The notes under the pieces were generated by a model. It was not told the DNA's origin. It saw nothing but the letters and a program-made list of their open reading frames with translations, and did not search any database. Source: Mesorhizobium sp. STM 4661 (GTDB lineage Bacteria; Pseudomonadota; Alphaproteobacteria; Rhizobiales; Rhizobiaceae). From it: DNA of 64,000 nt. Below, one piece after another: positions 45,025-53,613 of this stretch; the first letter of the stretch is position 1; the number at the start of each line of letters is the position of its first letter. The position numbers and the translations under genes were made by a program. Location of the stretch: the NCBI RefSeq assembly GCF_000359125.1, contig NZ_CAAF010000055.1, positions 1 through 64,000 on the forward strand. Direction: 5' to 3'.

Positions 45025-45107
45025 TCAAGCCCCCCGGCTGTCCAAATTATTGCGATACCGGCAACCTCTGGCCTAGGTTCGCAGCGGTTGCGCGTATGTG
45101 AATTCCC

Positions 45108-46919
45108 TCACAGTTGTTGGTGTTCGCCCGCTTCGATCGTGTTGTTGGCCCTGGCCATTTCGAAATTGCCGATGAGGAATTCATTCGCCGCCTTGTCGGC
45201 GAAAGGTATCCAGCGTACCCGCTGCTCCGAGAAATCCGGATGCCTGGTCGCGAAAACGGCCATTTCCCGCTTGCCCTCTTCCTCGCGGCCGCTGCGCATC
45301 AAGGCGCCGATCTTCAGGAACCTGGCGTAGAAATAGCCTGGCGACAGGTTGAGCGAGCGGTCAGCGGTGGCGATCGCCGACGGCCAGTCTTCGGCGAAGG
45401 CATAGGCCGCCGCCAATTCCCCCAGATTGTGGAACCGATAGAGGTCGAAAGGGCTCAGTCGCTCGGTATCGAGAAAGAACGGTATTGCGCCGACGGCATC
45501 GCCGAGCAAAAGGCGGGCACTGCCCATGGCCGAGCGCGCGAAGGCAAAGCTCGGATTGATGTGGATGGCTTGCTCCAGGTGCTCGACCGCGGCCCGCGGC
45601 TCTCCCCGCATGATGTCGACGGCGCCAAGATGGGCATGCGGGCGTGCATCCAGGCTATCCATCAGCAGCGCCTTGCGCGCATATTGCTCGACCTTGTTCA
45701 GATCGTCATTGTCGCCGAAACGCAGCCAGGCACGCCAGAAATACCACCATGCCAGTTCGTTCAGCACGGCACTCGAATTGGGATCCTCCCGGTAAGCCTT
45801 TTCGAAGAAGTCCAGGGCGATTTCAGTATCGCCGCGCGTGCGCCTGTTCATGTGCCAGCGGCCGCGTCGCACCAGCTGCCAGGTTTCCAGGCTTTCCCAC
45901 GGCACCTGGAAGGTGCGCACCTGCTCGGCGCGGTCGACCTCCTTGTCGAGGATCGAGACGATCTCCGCGCCGATCTGGTCGCGCAGACTGAAGATGTCGA
46001 CGAGGTCGCGATCGAAGCGCTGCGACCACACCAATCGCCCGTTCGACGTGTCTGCAAGCGAGGTGTTGAGGCGGATCTGTCCACCGTTGCGCATCAATGT
46101 GCCGCTGACGATGTAGCGCGCACCGAGGGCATTGCCGATCACCCGCGTCCCCAGAGTGTCATCGCGAAACTGGAAACTGGAGCTCTTGGCGATCACCGAG
46201 AGCCATCTTGTGTTCGAAAGGCCGTAGATGATGTCTTCGGCGATGCCGTCCGCCATGTAGCCGACATCGCGTTCGCCTCCATCGCCCTGGAACGGCAGCA
46301 CCGCGATGGCGGGCGGACCTTTGGGCGACTGCTTGTGCTGACCATTGACTGGAGGCATGGCCGCGACGAATGCCGCGGGCGACGACCCGTTGCCGATGCG
46401 CCCCGCGATCAGAACGCGCACCGGCAGCGCGATGTTCTTCAGCATGAATTCGCCAAGATCGATGAACTCGGCCGCTGTCTTGTCCTTCACGTGGTGCCAG
46501 GTCGTTTCCGAGACGGCAAGACCATCGCGCGGCGCGAACTCCTGGATCCTGGCGGCGATGTTGACGTCGTCGCCGTAGAGCCGGCCTTCGCGAACGATGA
46601 CGTCACCGGTGTTGATGCCGACGCGAAAGGGCATGCTCATGGCTTCATCGACCGATGAATTGAGCGTGACAATGCGGCCCTGAAAATCGAACGCCGCCCG
46701 CAGCGCCTCGATCGGATTGCCGAATTCGGCCATGATGCTGTCGCCGGCATCGCCGAAGGTGCGGCCGCCAAAGGTGCTGCAACTGTCGGCGATGATGTCG
46801 CGCCGTTCCTCGAACGCGGCGACAGCCGATTCATCGTCAAGACCCATCAGCCGCGAGAATCCGACGGCATCGATAGAAATGATTGTCGCAAGCTGACGGG
46901 TGTAGTTCCGTTCAGCCAT
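45108..46919 (-). CDS. Class III nucleotide cyclase with TolB-like and TPR regions
   Basis: A 603-residue protein. Residues 8-180 are a class III cyclase homology domain with metal ligands D17 (SIDAVGFSRLM) and D60 (GDAGDSIMAEF), and the transition-state pair N120 and R124 (GDDVNIAARI). The lysine that usually selects adenine just before GD is replaced (FGDAGD). Residues 206-330 form a TolB-like segment (AIAVLPFQGDGG ... YMADGIAEDIIYGLS), then TPR-type repeats to the end. It is upstream of the P450-DyP gene on the same strand with an 83-bp gap. A Crp-type receptor lies on the far side of that gene. Confidence 0.9.
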   Translation of the reverse strand: MAERNYTRQLATIISIDAVGFSRLMGLDDESAVAAFEERRDIIADSCSTFGGRTFGDAGDSIMAEFGNPIEALRAAFDFQGRIVTLNSSVDEAMSMPFRVGINTGDVIVREGRLYGDDVNIAARIQEFAPRDGLAVSETTWHHVKDKTAAEFIDLGEFMLKNIALPVRVLIAGRIGNGSSPAAFVAAMPPVNGQHKQSPKGPPAIAVLPFQGDGGERDVGYMADGIAEDIIYGLSNTRWLSVIAKSSSFQFRDDTLGTRVIGNALGARYIVSGTLMRNGGQIRLNTSLADTSNGRLVWSQRFDRDLVDIFSLRDQIGAEIVSILDKEVDRAEQVRTFQVPWESLETWQLVRRGRWHMNRRTRGDTEIALDFFEKAYREDPNSSAVLNELAWWYFWRAWLRFGDNDDLNKVEQYARKALLMDSLDARPHAHLGAVDIMRGEPRAAVEHLEQAIHINPSFAFARSAMGSARLLLGDAVGAIPFFLDTERLSPFDLYRFHNLGELAAAYAFAEDWPSAIATADRSLNLSPGYFYARFLKIGALMRSGREEEGKREMAVFATRHPDFSEQRVRWIPFADKAANEFLIGNFEMARANNTIEAGEHQQL

Positions 46920-47340
46920 GTCTGAGCCCCGGTCTTTTCTGGTCTGCGCCAGCGCAGGCGACTACCTGCCTCTGAATATTTCGCCGCTTTGCTGGAAGAA
47001 GATCCCTGGCAGGTGCAACGCGCCGATGTCGCCCTGTCTTGTCACGAACCCTAACAGGGTCTTCGCAAAATCTCTACCACGATCAGCTAATAGACCGCAT
47101 GCTGCGGCATCGTCCATGCCTAACTGCCGGTTGTTCAAGAATTGCCGGTGGAGTCTTCGCCCTTACGCATTGAAATAAAACGACTTTCATCGATTCCAGG
47201 CGCAGTCGTTCACGGAGCTTGCGACGGCCTCCGATGGACGATGCAAACAATGCTGGCACAACGGAACAGCTGCACTTTTAGGAGGTGGAACAAACCTGCC
47301 TGGAAACGAGTTTCTGCTCATCGAATTGTGAGGGATAGCC
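46920..47340. other. Gap between the cyclase and the PepSY-like gene
   Basis: About 420 bp between divergent genes. It must hold both promoters. I see no RNA gene or long inverted repeat, and short open frames here lack support. Confidence 0.45.
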
Positions 47341-47595
47341 ATGTCCAGACTTGTTTTGGCGACAGGTGTCGCCGTTCTCTTCATCGGAGGATCCGCCTTT
47401 GCCGCCGACGGACCGTTGCCGCCGCCGAATGCCAAGAAGCTGTCGGAAATCATCGCCAAGGTCGAGCAGCGCAACGATTTTCGCTATGTGGAAGAGGTCG
47501 ATTGGGACAGCGGCGCCTACACCGTCACCTACTACACGACCGACAAGGCGAAAGTCGAAATCACCTACGATCCGGTCACGGCCGAACCGAAATAG
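47341..47595 (+). CDS. Small PepSY-like exported protein
   Basis: An 84-residue protein with a signal peptide (MSRLVLATGVAVLFIGGSAFA) and a mature part matching a single PepSY repeat (KKLSEIIAKVEQRND ... YVEEVDWDSGAYTVTYYTTD ... ITYDPVTAEPK). GAGGGA precedes the start. PepSY domains are thought to modulate proteases or redox partners in the periplasm. The function here is unknown. Confidence 0.82.
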   Translation: MSRLVLATGVAVLFIGGSAFAADGPLPPPNAKKLSEIIAKVEQRNDFRYVEEVDWDSGAYTVTYYTTDKAKVEITYDPVTAEPK

Positions 47596-47693
47596 AAGCA
47601 CACCTCAAGCCACCGGCCCTTCCGCCTCCCCTTGCGTCCATCCGTCTTTGATGGCTGACTGCGGCGTTGGCACTGCGCTGCACGGGGGTGGGC

Positions 47694-48164
47694 ATGGCGA
47701 AGCACGTATTGAAACGCGTCTTGATGATGCTTGCCGGCTATTTTGTTGCGGTGCTGGTCGCGCTGATTGCAGTGGTGGCCATCTACGCCGCATTGAGTTC
47801 GCTGCCCAACGCGCCGGACTATTTCGGTTTCATGGGGGTCACGCCCATCGTGGCGCTGGTCGTGCCGCCGCTCGGCATGTTCATCTATTTCCTGACGATC
47901 ATACTGACCGGCCTGCAAACATTGATCTTCGCGCTGATCGCCGAATTCTTTTCGCTGCGCAATTTCTGGCTGCATATGTTCTTTGGCGCCGCGGCCGCGG
48001 TCGGCGGCTTCGCCCTCGTCTGGCCGAGCGCGCCGGAGGACATGAGCCCCGAGCGCTGGGCCGATATCGGCATCATCGCCGCCGCCGGTCTCGTCGCTGG
48101 CCTGATCTACTGGCTGATCGCCGGTCCCGAAGCCGGCTTCCGCCGCCCGCTCTATCAGCTTTAA
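47694..48164 (+). CDS. Hypothetical membrane protein
   Basis: A 156-residue protein with four hydrophobic segments, at about 8-32 (LMMLAGYFVAVLVALIAVVAIY), 52-82, 88-112 and 132-150, starting MAKHVLKRVL. No catalytic motif is recognised. The start is chosen at the ATG directly before the first helix; an upstream start adds nine residues. A repeat element begins right at its stop codon. Confidence 0.75.
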   Translation: MAKHVLKRVLMMLAGYFVAVLVALIAVVAIYAALSSLPNAPDYFGFMGVTPIVALVVPPLGMFIYFLTIILTGLQTLIFALIAEFFSLRNFWLHMFFGAAAAVGGFALVWPSAPEDMSPERWADIGIIAAAGLVAGLIYWLIAGPEAGFRRPLYQL

Positions 48165-48264
48165 TGCATGTCGCGCAAAAGTGCGCAGCGGTTTTGCGAT
48201 AACGACATGCATAAAAACAAGAACTTGAAGCGCGTCGCATGAATCCGTTCAAACGCGACGCGCT
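48164..48264. repeat. RIME-like palindromic repeat, copy C
   Basis: ATGCATGTCGCGCAAAAGTG ... GATAACGACATGCAT, then a hairpin with arms AGCGCGTCGC (48229) and GCGACGCGCT (48255). It lies between converging genes and nearly matches copy B at 21789. The second hairpin could terminate both. Confidence 0.85.
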
Positions 48265-48268
48265 ACTT

Positions 48269-50212
48269 TCAGCTTGCCGGCGAGCGCACCGCTTCCGTGC
48301 TGTCGATCGCCTGCCGCAGCCGCGTGTCGCGGTCGTAGACGTCGTTGAAATATTCGACATTGCCGGCCATGTCCGGCCAGGCGGTGAAATAGGCGACATA
48401 GACCGGAATGGTGCGTGTCACGTCCTCGGTCGAACGTCCGCGCTTCAGCTTCTCAGCTATGTAGTCGACCGAAGTGCCGAGCACCGCCGCCGCCATGCCG
48501 CGCGGATCCTGCAGGCGGACACAGCCATGGCTGAGCGCGCGCATGTCTCGCTGGAAGAACGATTTCTGCGGCGTGTCGTGCATGTAGATCGCGTGCTTGT
48601 TGGGGAACAGGATCTTCAGTTCGCCCAGCGCATTGGCCTCGCTCGGCAGCTGACGCACGCTGTAAGGTATGTTTGCGCCATAACCACCCCAATTGACCGA
48701 GGATGAGGGAATGCGCTTGCCGCGCGCATTGAACACTTCATAGCCGGCACGGTCGAGATAGCCCGGATCCCGGCGCAGCCGGGGCAGCATTTCGTTGACG
48801 AGAATCGATTGCGGCACGCCCCAATAGGGGTGGAAGTCGACCTGCTTGATGCGGTCGTAGAAGAAAGCAGTCTGGTTCGTCGTCCTGCCGATGACGGCGC
48901 GGGTCTTCAGCTTCTCTTCGCCATTGTCGATATAGCTCGCCGTGAAGGCCGGCTGATTGATGAAGACGCGCGGACTGCCGAGATCGGAGGGCAGCCAGCG
49001 CAACTCTTCCAGCGCGACCTGCACTTTCTGGATCTTGTCGGCCTTCGAGGCTCCCACCAATGCCGCGACGGTACGCGGCCCGATGACGCCGTCGCCCTTC
49101 ATTCCGGCTTTCTTCTGCACCGCCTTGATGACCGGCACCAGCTCCGGAACATAGTCCTCGCTGGTGGCTAGCCTGGCCAGGGTCTCGCCATAGGCGCCGC
49201 CCATCTCATCATCGAGATTGCGCGCGATCTTGGTCAGCAGCTTCGGCAGTTCGGGGCTGCTCTGCCCCGGGTTCAGCAGCAATTTGGGATCGACGACGAT
49301 TTCGTCTTCGGCGCTGGCCTGCAGCGATTCCAGTTCGACGCGCAGCGCCTGGTACTCGGCGTTCTGCGGATGGCGCGATTCGAGATAGGTGCGCACCTGC
49401 TGGGTGTGCGCCAACGTTTTCAGCACACTCTCCATGTCGAGCGGCTTGGCCGGGAAATCATAGTAGCCAGTCATGCGATTGGGATCGACACGGCCGCTTT
49501 GCGCGTCACGAACGTAGCGCAGGACGCGCGCCGACAGCGCCATCTCGAAGCGGACAAGCTCCTTCAGCAACGCATCGGCGTCGCCCGCCGATGGGCTGGC
49601 GGCAGGCACTTCAACCGTATAGTCGGCGGGCGTGAGTCCGTAGCTCGCCGCCTCGCCCAGCACCCGCACCGCATCCTGGGCGCGGCTGTTGGCGCTGGTT
49701 CCCGTCACCCAGATAAAGTCCGGGTTGGCTGAATAATAGGCAACGAGCGCCTTGGCGATGTCTTTCTCGGCAAAGAGTTCATAGCCGTCGAGCCCGGCAA
49801 TCGCCTCGTGGAAGGCAGCGTTGGTGGCGGAGGATGGCTGGAACGCGGCATCCTGCGGCTTTGCCGGCTCGGGCATTGCCGGCTCAGGTGTTGCCACCAG
49901 TGCCGCGAAGTCGACACGCACGAGCGGATCGCTTTTATAGGTATAGTAGGACGGGCTGCTGATCTGGACGGCCCCGCCGCCGCGATTGTTGCCGACACTG
50001 CGAGAAACCACTGGCGCCTTTGGCTTCGCCTTGTATTTCGGCCTGTTCTTGGACGGTGGCGGGGGGAAGTCACCTTGCGGCGCGCGCTTGATGCCGCCGC
50101 CGAAAAGCATCTCGAAAAGCCCTTGCGCGTTTGCCTGCGGTGCGCCGAAAGCCAGCATTGCCGCGGCCGCCACGAGCGGCATCACGGTTGCTTTGTTTCC
50201 GAGGAATTTCAT
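48269..50212 (-). CDS. L,D-transpeptidase (YcbB/LdtD type)
   Basis: A 647-residue exported protein starting MKFLGNKATVMPLVAAAAML with a signal sequence. A peptidoglycan-binding domain lies near residues 370-410 (MKGDGVIGPRTVAALVGASKADKI), and the YkuD domain near the end holds the catalytic SHGCVRLQDPRGMA with the nucleophilic cysteine. Such enzymes form 3-3 crosslinks in peptidoglycan or anchor proteins, and are abundant in Rhizobiales, whose walls are rich in 3-3 crosslinks. The domain order and length match LdtD. Confidence 0.93.
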   Translation of the reverse strand: MKFLGNKATVMPLVAAAAMLAFGAPQANAQGLFEMLFGGGIKRAPQGDFPPPPSKNRPKYKAKPKAPVVSRSVGNNRGGGAVQISSPSYYTYKSDPLVRVDFAALVATPEPAMPEPAKPQDAAFQPSSATNAAFHEAIAGLDGYELFAEKDIAKALVAYYSANPDFIWVTGTSANSRAQDAVRVLGEAASYGLTPADYTVEVPAASPSAGDADALLKELVRFEMALSARVLRYVRDAQSGRVDPNRMTGYYDFPAKPLDMESVLKTLAHTQQVRTYLESRHPQNAEYQALRVELESLQASAEDEIVVDPKLLLNPGQSSPELPKLLTKIARNLDDEMGGAYGETLARLATSEDYVPELVPVIKAVQKKAGMKGDGVIGPRTVAALVGASKADKIQKVQVALEELRWLPSDLGSPRVFINQPAFTASYIDNGEEKLKTRAVIGRTTNQTAFFYDRIKQVDFHPYWGVPQSILVNEMLPRLRRDPGYLDRAGYEVFNARGKRIPSSSVNWGGYGANIPYSVRQLPSEANALGELKILFPNKHAIYMHDTPQKSFFQRDMRALSHGCVRLQDPRGMAAAVLGTSVDYIAEKLKRGRSTEDVTRTIPVYVAYFTAWPDMAGNVEYFNDVYDRDTRLRQAIDSTEAVRSPAS

Positions 50213-50535
50213 GGATCACCCGCTCCGGCTGCAACCGGTTCCCGTTCTGCCCGTTTCGCACCGCTTGACGGTCCCGCCCATCGTATGACGGATGTAAGGC
50301 GCGACTATACCGATTCATACCGATTTCGTTAAGCTTCCATAAATTTCGGCGATCCTGTTGCAGAACAGTTTCACAACATCGTGACGCCAGGAGCGTGTTC
50401 ATCGCGCTCCGGTTGGAGGATGGCGCCGCCATGGCGAGCATCAGGCGTTGGCGATGGCCGACGTGGCGTGACAAAGGCCTGACGTTATGCTGCAAATCCA
50501 GGCGACCAGCAAAATGCGGTCGGGAGGGTGAGCCG

Positions 50536-50940
50536 GTGAAAAAGGGATATCGCGAACTGCTCGACGAGGCCAATGCCGAGATCGAGGTGGTTTCGCCGGA
50601 GGAAGCGGCGGGGCTGCTCGACGACGAAGGCACGATCTTCGTCGATCCGCGCGACCCGCGCGAGGTTGAGCGGGACGGCAGGATTCCCGGCGCCAGGCAT
50701 GTCACCCGCGGCATGCTGGAATTCTGGATCGACCCCGAGAGCCCCTATCACAAGCCGTTCTTTGCCTCGGGAAAGAGCTTTGTCTTCTTCTGCGCCGGCG
50801 GCTGGCGTTCGGCGCTCGCCACCAAGACGGCGCAGGATATGGGTCCGTCACCGGTGAAGCATATCCTTGGCGGCTATACCGCGTGGAAGGCGGCCGGACT
50901 GCCGGTCGAAGCCGGCCAGAAAAAGCAACTAGATATTTAG
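50536..50940 (+). CDS. Rhodanese-like domain protein
   Basis: A 134-residue protein starting at GTG (MKKGYRELLDEANAEIEVVS) with GGGAGG nine bases upstream, so that start is preferred over the longer open frame. The domain has DPRDPREVERDGRIPGARHV and the active-site loop FFCAGGWRSALA with the sulphur-carrying cysteine. It may act in thiosulfate or persulphide transfer. It ends two bases before the converging hydrolase gene. Confidence 0.88.
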   Translation: MKKGYRELLDEANAEIEVVSPEEAAGLLDDEGTIFVDPRDPREVERDGRIPGARHVTRGMLEFWIDPESPYHKPFFASGKSFVFFCAGGWRSALATKTAQDMGPSPVKHILGGYTAWKAAGLPVEAGQKKQLDI

Positions 50941-50942
50941 CG

Positions 50943-51854
50943 TCAATGCAGCGAAACCGGCTCCCGGTGGCCGTCGACGAAGCCGATGGCGCGTTCGACC
51001 ACGGCCTTGTCGGCGAGGATGCGGCGGTGGCCGAGCCCGTCTGCCCAATGGAGCCGGACATGGTCGCCCGCGTCCGCGTAAAGCCTTGCATGGTCGGCCG
51101 ATACTTCGCGATCGTCCGGCGCATGGATGACCAGCGTCGGCACCGGCCTGCTGGCAAGCTGGCGGTCGCCGGTGAATTCATGCAGCGGCCGGCCGGCGAT
51201 GTGTTCGACCCTGTCGGCCATGGCGGCCTGCGAACGCGGGCCGACATTGAGCATGCGGCTGAAATCGGTGAAGATCGCCGGCAAGGAACTCGGCGCCGCG
51301 ATGAGCACCAGCCGCTCGGCCGCCAGCGGCTGGATGTTCTTGACCGATCCGGCGATGGCGTTGGCGGCGACGGCGCCGCCGAAGGAATGACCGACAACCG
51401 CTGCGAACGGGCCGAACCATTCACCGGCGAGCCGCGCGGCATCGACCGCGCTGACCAGTGTCAGCCGGCGGCCCTGCGACTGGCCGTGGCCCGGCAGGTC
51501 GAGCGAGACAACCCTATAACCGGCATCGCGATAGCCCTCGATCAGCGCGCGCATATATTCGGTGCGTGAGCGCCAGCCGTGGATGACAAGCACGGTGCCT
51601 TGAACCGCCCTGCCCGGCTCGGGCCGGAATTCATGCACCATGACGCAGCCCTTTGCGGTCTTCAGCCGATGGTGGCGGGCCTCGGCCATGAACGCGGCGG
51701 CGCGATCAACGGCGCGGCGCTCCCCATCGCTCAAAGCCCTGGCGTTCGGCGTGCGGCAGAACAATTCAAACGCCGCGCGCCCGGTAAGGCGGGGAGCCAC
51801 ATGTTCGGCGGCGCCAAATACGCCCCGGATGACCTTCAGTCCAAATGATGCCAT
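50943..51854 (-). CDS. Alpha/beta hydrolase
   Basis: A 303-residue hydrolase. The oxyanion region is VLVIHGWRSRTEY, the nucleophile elbow is VVGHSFGGAVAANAIAG near residue 152, and the acid and base are likely in IHAPDDREVSADHARLY and DGLGHRRIL. No signal peptide is present. It is divergent from a MarR regulator whose operator-like palindromes lie in the shared promoter, so its expression is probably controlled by that regulator. Substrate unknown. Confidence 0.9.
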   Translation of the reverse strand: MASFGLKVIRGVFGAAEHVAPRLTGRAAFELFCRTPNARALSDGERRAVDRAAAFMAEARHHRLKTAKGCVMVHEFRPEPGRAVQGTVLVIHGWRSRTEYMRALIEGYRDAGYRVVSLDLPGHGQSQGRRLTLVSAVDAARLAGEWFGPFAAVVGHSFGGAVAANAIAGSVKNIQPLAAERLVLIAAPSSLPAIFTDFSRMLNVGPRSQAAMADRVEHIAGRPLHEFTGDRQLASRPVPTLVIHAPDDREVSADHARLYADAGDHVRLHWADGLGHRRILADKAVVERAIGFVDGHREPVSLH

Positions 51855-51873
51855 AGTGGCGATCCATCCATTC

Positions 51874-51887
51874 GTTCAAGCATGAAC
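51874..51887. promoter_or_regulatory. MarR operator-like palindrome, box 1
   Basis: GTTCAAGCATGAAC, a near-perfect 14-bp palindrome between the divergent hydrolase and marR genes. Box 2 lies 20 bp away, two helical turns, placing both on the same face of the DNA. Confidence 0.7.
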
Positions 51888-51893
51888 ATAATA

Positions 51894-51907
51894 GTTCAAA
51901 CATGAAC
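51894..51907. promoter_or_regulatory. MarR operator-like palindrome, box 2
   Basis: GTTCAAACATGAAC. The ATG inside it is the marR start codon, so the bound repressor would cover the translation start as well as the promoter. Confidence 0.7.
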
Positions 51908-52354
51908 ATTAAGCAAGAGCTGCCCTGGGACAACCCACGTTTTCGCAACTGGGTGGCGGTGGCGCGCGCCTGTCATGTGCTGGAACGCACGCTGGCGGTG
52001 AAGCTCGCGCCGCTGGACCTGAAGCCGGCGCAGCTCGATGTGCTGATGAACCTTTACCGCCACCCTGGCATGTCGCAGCACGATCTCGCCAGGCGGCTGC
52101 TGGTCGGCCGCTCCAACGTCACCATGCTCTTGCCGCAACTCGAGACCCGAGGCCTGCTGCGCCGCGAAGGCGACGAGAAGGACAAGCGGGTGCTGCGGCT
52201 GACCCTCACCCAGGCCGGCGAGGCCCTGCTGATGCAGGCGCTGAAGGTTCACATGGCGCTGATCGAGAAGGCGATGAGCCAGTCGACGCCGGAGCAATGC
52301 GACATGATCGGCGAGCAGATGCGCAAGATCTATGAGGTGCTGAAGGAGGCGTGA
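51902..52354 (+). CDS. MarR family transcriptional regulator
   Basis: A 150-residue regulator with a winged helix-turn-helix (LKPAQLDVLMNLYRHPGMSQHDLARRLLVGRSNVTMLLPQLE split over two helices, then wing RREGDEKDKRVLRLTLTQAG). It is divergent from the alpha/beta hydrolase. Two identical-type palindromes occupy the promoter, one containing its own ATG, strongly suggesting autoregulation. The short leader leaves little room for a ribosome site. Inducer unknown. Confidence 0.92.
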   Translation: MNIKQELPWDNPRFRNWVAVARACHVLERTLAVKLAPLDLKPAQLDVLMNLYRHPGMSQHDLARRLLVGRSNVTMLLPQLETRGLLRREGDEKDKRVLRLTLTQAGEALLMQALKVHMALIEKAMSQSTPEQCDMIGEQMRKIYEVLKEA

Positions 52355-52380
52355 TTGGTTCGATCGGCCTTGCGGCCGGC

Positions 52381-52992
52381 TTACCACATCGTCTTCTTCG
52401 CCCGCTCCGGCCATTCCTTGTCGTAAGTCTCGCCGTCGATGTTTCTGCGGCTGGTGATTTCCAGGATCTGTCCGGGTGTCGGCAGCGATTTCGGATCGAC
52501 GTGTCTTGCCGGGTTCCACAGTTCCGATCGGACAATGGCCCGGGCGCACTGGAAATACACCGAATCGACATCGACAACCGTGACCGAGCGCGCCGGCTTG
52601 CCTTCGACGGTGAAGGAGGCGCAAAGCGCGGTGTCGGTGGTGATGTAGGCTTGGCCGTTGACGCGCAGCGTCGTGCCGGAGGCCGGCACCAGGAACAGCA
52701 GCCCGACGCGCGGATCGCGAATGATGTTTTTCAGCGAATCGGCACGGTTATTGCCGCGCCGGTCCGGCATCATCAGGGTTTTCGGGTCATGGATGCGCAC
52801 GAAGCCGGCAAGATCGCCGCGCGGCGAGCAGTCCAGCCCTTCCGGCCCGCTGGTCGCCAGCGCAACGAACGGCGAGGCCTCGATGAAGGCGGCGTATTCG
52901 GGAATGACATGGTCGAGTTCCTTGACCACCGACGCTTCGCCGGGCAGACCATAAAGGGCTTCGAGTTGTTCGACCGTGTTGATGACGGACAA
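52381..52992 (-). CDS. PPOX-class FMN-dependent flavoprotein
   Basis: A 203-residue protein of the pyridoxamine 5'-phosphate oxidase-like split-barrel class (FVALATSGPEGLDCSPRGDLAGFVRIHDP, then LMMPDRRGNNRADSLKNI ... VGLLFLVPASGTTLRVNGQA), resembling the MSMEG_1061 group of FMN or F420-type reductases. Substrate unknown. It is transcribed after the DUF971 gene on the same strand. Confidence 0.88.
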   Translation of the reverse strand: MSVINTVEQLEALYGLPGEASVVKELDHVIPEYAAFIEASPFVALATSGPEGLDCSPRGDLAGFVRIHDPKTLMMPDRRGNNRADSLKNIIRDPRVGLLFLVPASGTTLRVNGQAYITTDTALCASFTVEGKPARSVTVVDVDSVYFQCARAIVRSELWNPARHVDPKSLPTPGQILEITSRRNIDGETYDKEWPERAKKTMW

Positions 52993-53061
52993 TTTTTCGT
53001 CTCCGAACCTTTGCCGGCGCTACCTCATATCCGTGACGTTTTGACGACAGCACCAGTTGAG

Positions 53062-53415
53062 CTAGCGGTCGCGGCTCAGTCCCTTCTCCTGCAGTTCGGC
53101 GAGATAGGCGGCCCAGCGCGCCTCCTTCTCGTGGCCCAGCGTATGCAGGTAGCTCCAGGTGAAGATGCCGGTGTCGTGGAAATCGTCGAAAGTGATGCGG
53201 ACGGCATAGTTGCCGACCGGCTCGATCTTGAGGATCGCGACGTTGCGCTTACCGGGAACGGTCACGCGCTGTTCGGGCGAATGGCCCTGCACTTCGGCCG
53301 ACGGCGAGGCGACACGCAGAAGCTCCGCCGGCAGTTCGAACGGCTGATGGTCGGGGAAGGTCACGGTCAGCAGCCTGCGGTCTTTCGAGACCCTGAGTTC
53401 CTTCGGCGCCGTCAT
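53062..53415 (-). CDS. DUF971 domain-containing protein
   Basis: A 117-residue protein of the DUF971 family (LRVSKDRRLLTVTFPDHQPFELPAELLR ... ILKIEPVGNYAVRITFDDFHDTGIFTWSYLHTL), which resembles the N-terminal domain of gamma-butyrobetaine hydroxylase and is often found next to cofactor and iron-sulphur genes. It is divergent from moaA, here 198 bp away. A chaperone or cofactor role is inferred only from context. Confidence 0.88.
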   Translation of the reverse strand: MTAPKELRVSKDRRLLTVTFPDHQPFELPAELLRVASPSAEVQGHSPEQRVTVPGKRNVAILKIEPVGNYAVRITFDDFHDTGIFTWSYLHTLGHEKEARWAAYLAELQEKGLSRDR

Positions 53416-53613
53416 GGTGATAAGTCCCGCATCAATGGGCCTTCCCTACGCCGCTTTGCGCAACGGGAAAAGGTCGCTTCGAAACTTCCGACACGATCTG
53501 TCGGTGGCGGGATGTTACTAAAGATCGAAACCTCTTAGTCTTGAATGGCAGGCTGGATCGTATCACATAGCTAGATATAACGACGCCGTTCGCGGCCACG
53601 GGAAACGCATAGC

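Noticed and set aside
43567..45330. 587-codon plus-strand frame opposite the P450-peroxidase gene
   Set aside because: Antisense to the P450 half, whose motifs are intact on the other strand; no family pattern in this frame.
45114..46658. 514-codon plus-strand frame opposite the cyclase
   Set aside because: Antisense to a gene with clear cyclase, TolB-like and TPR patterns.
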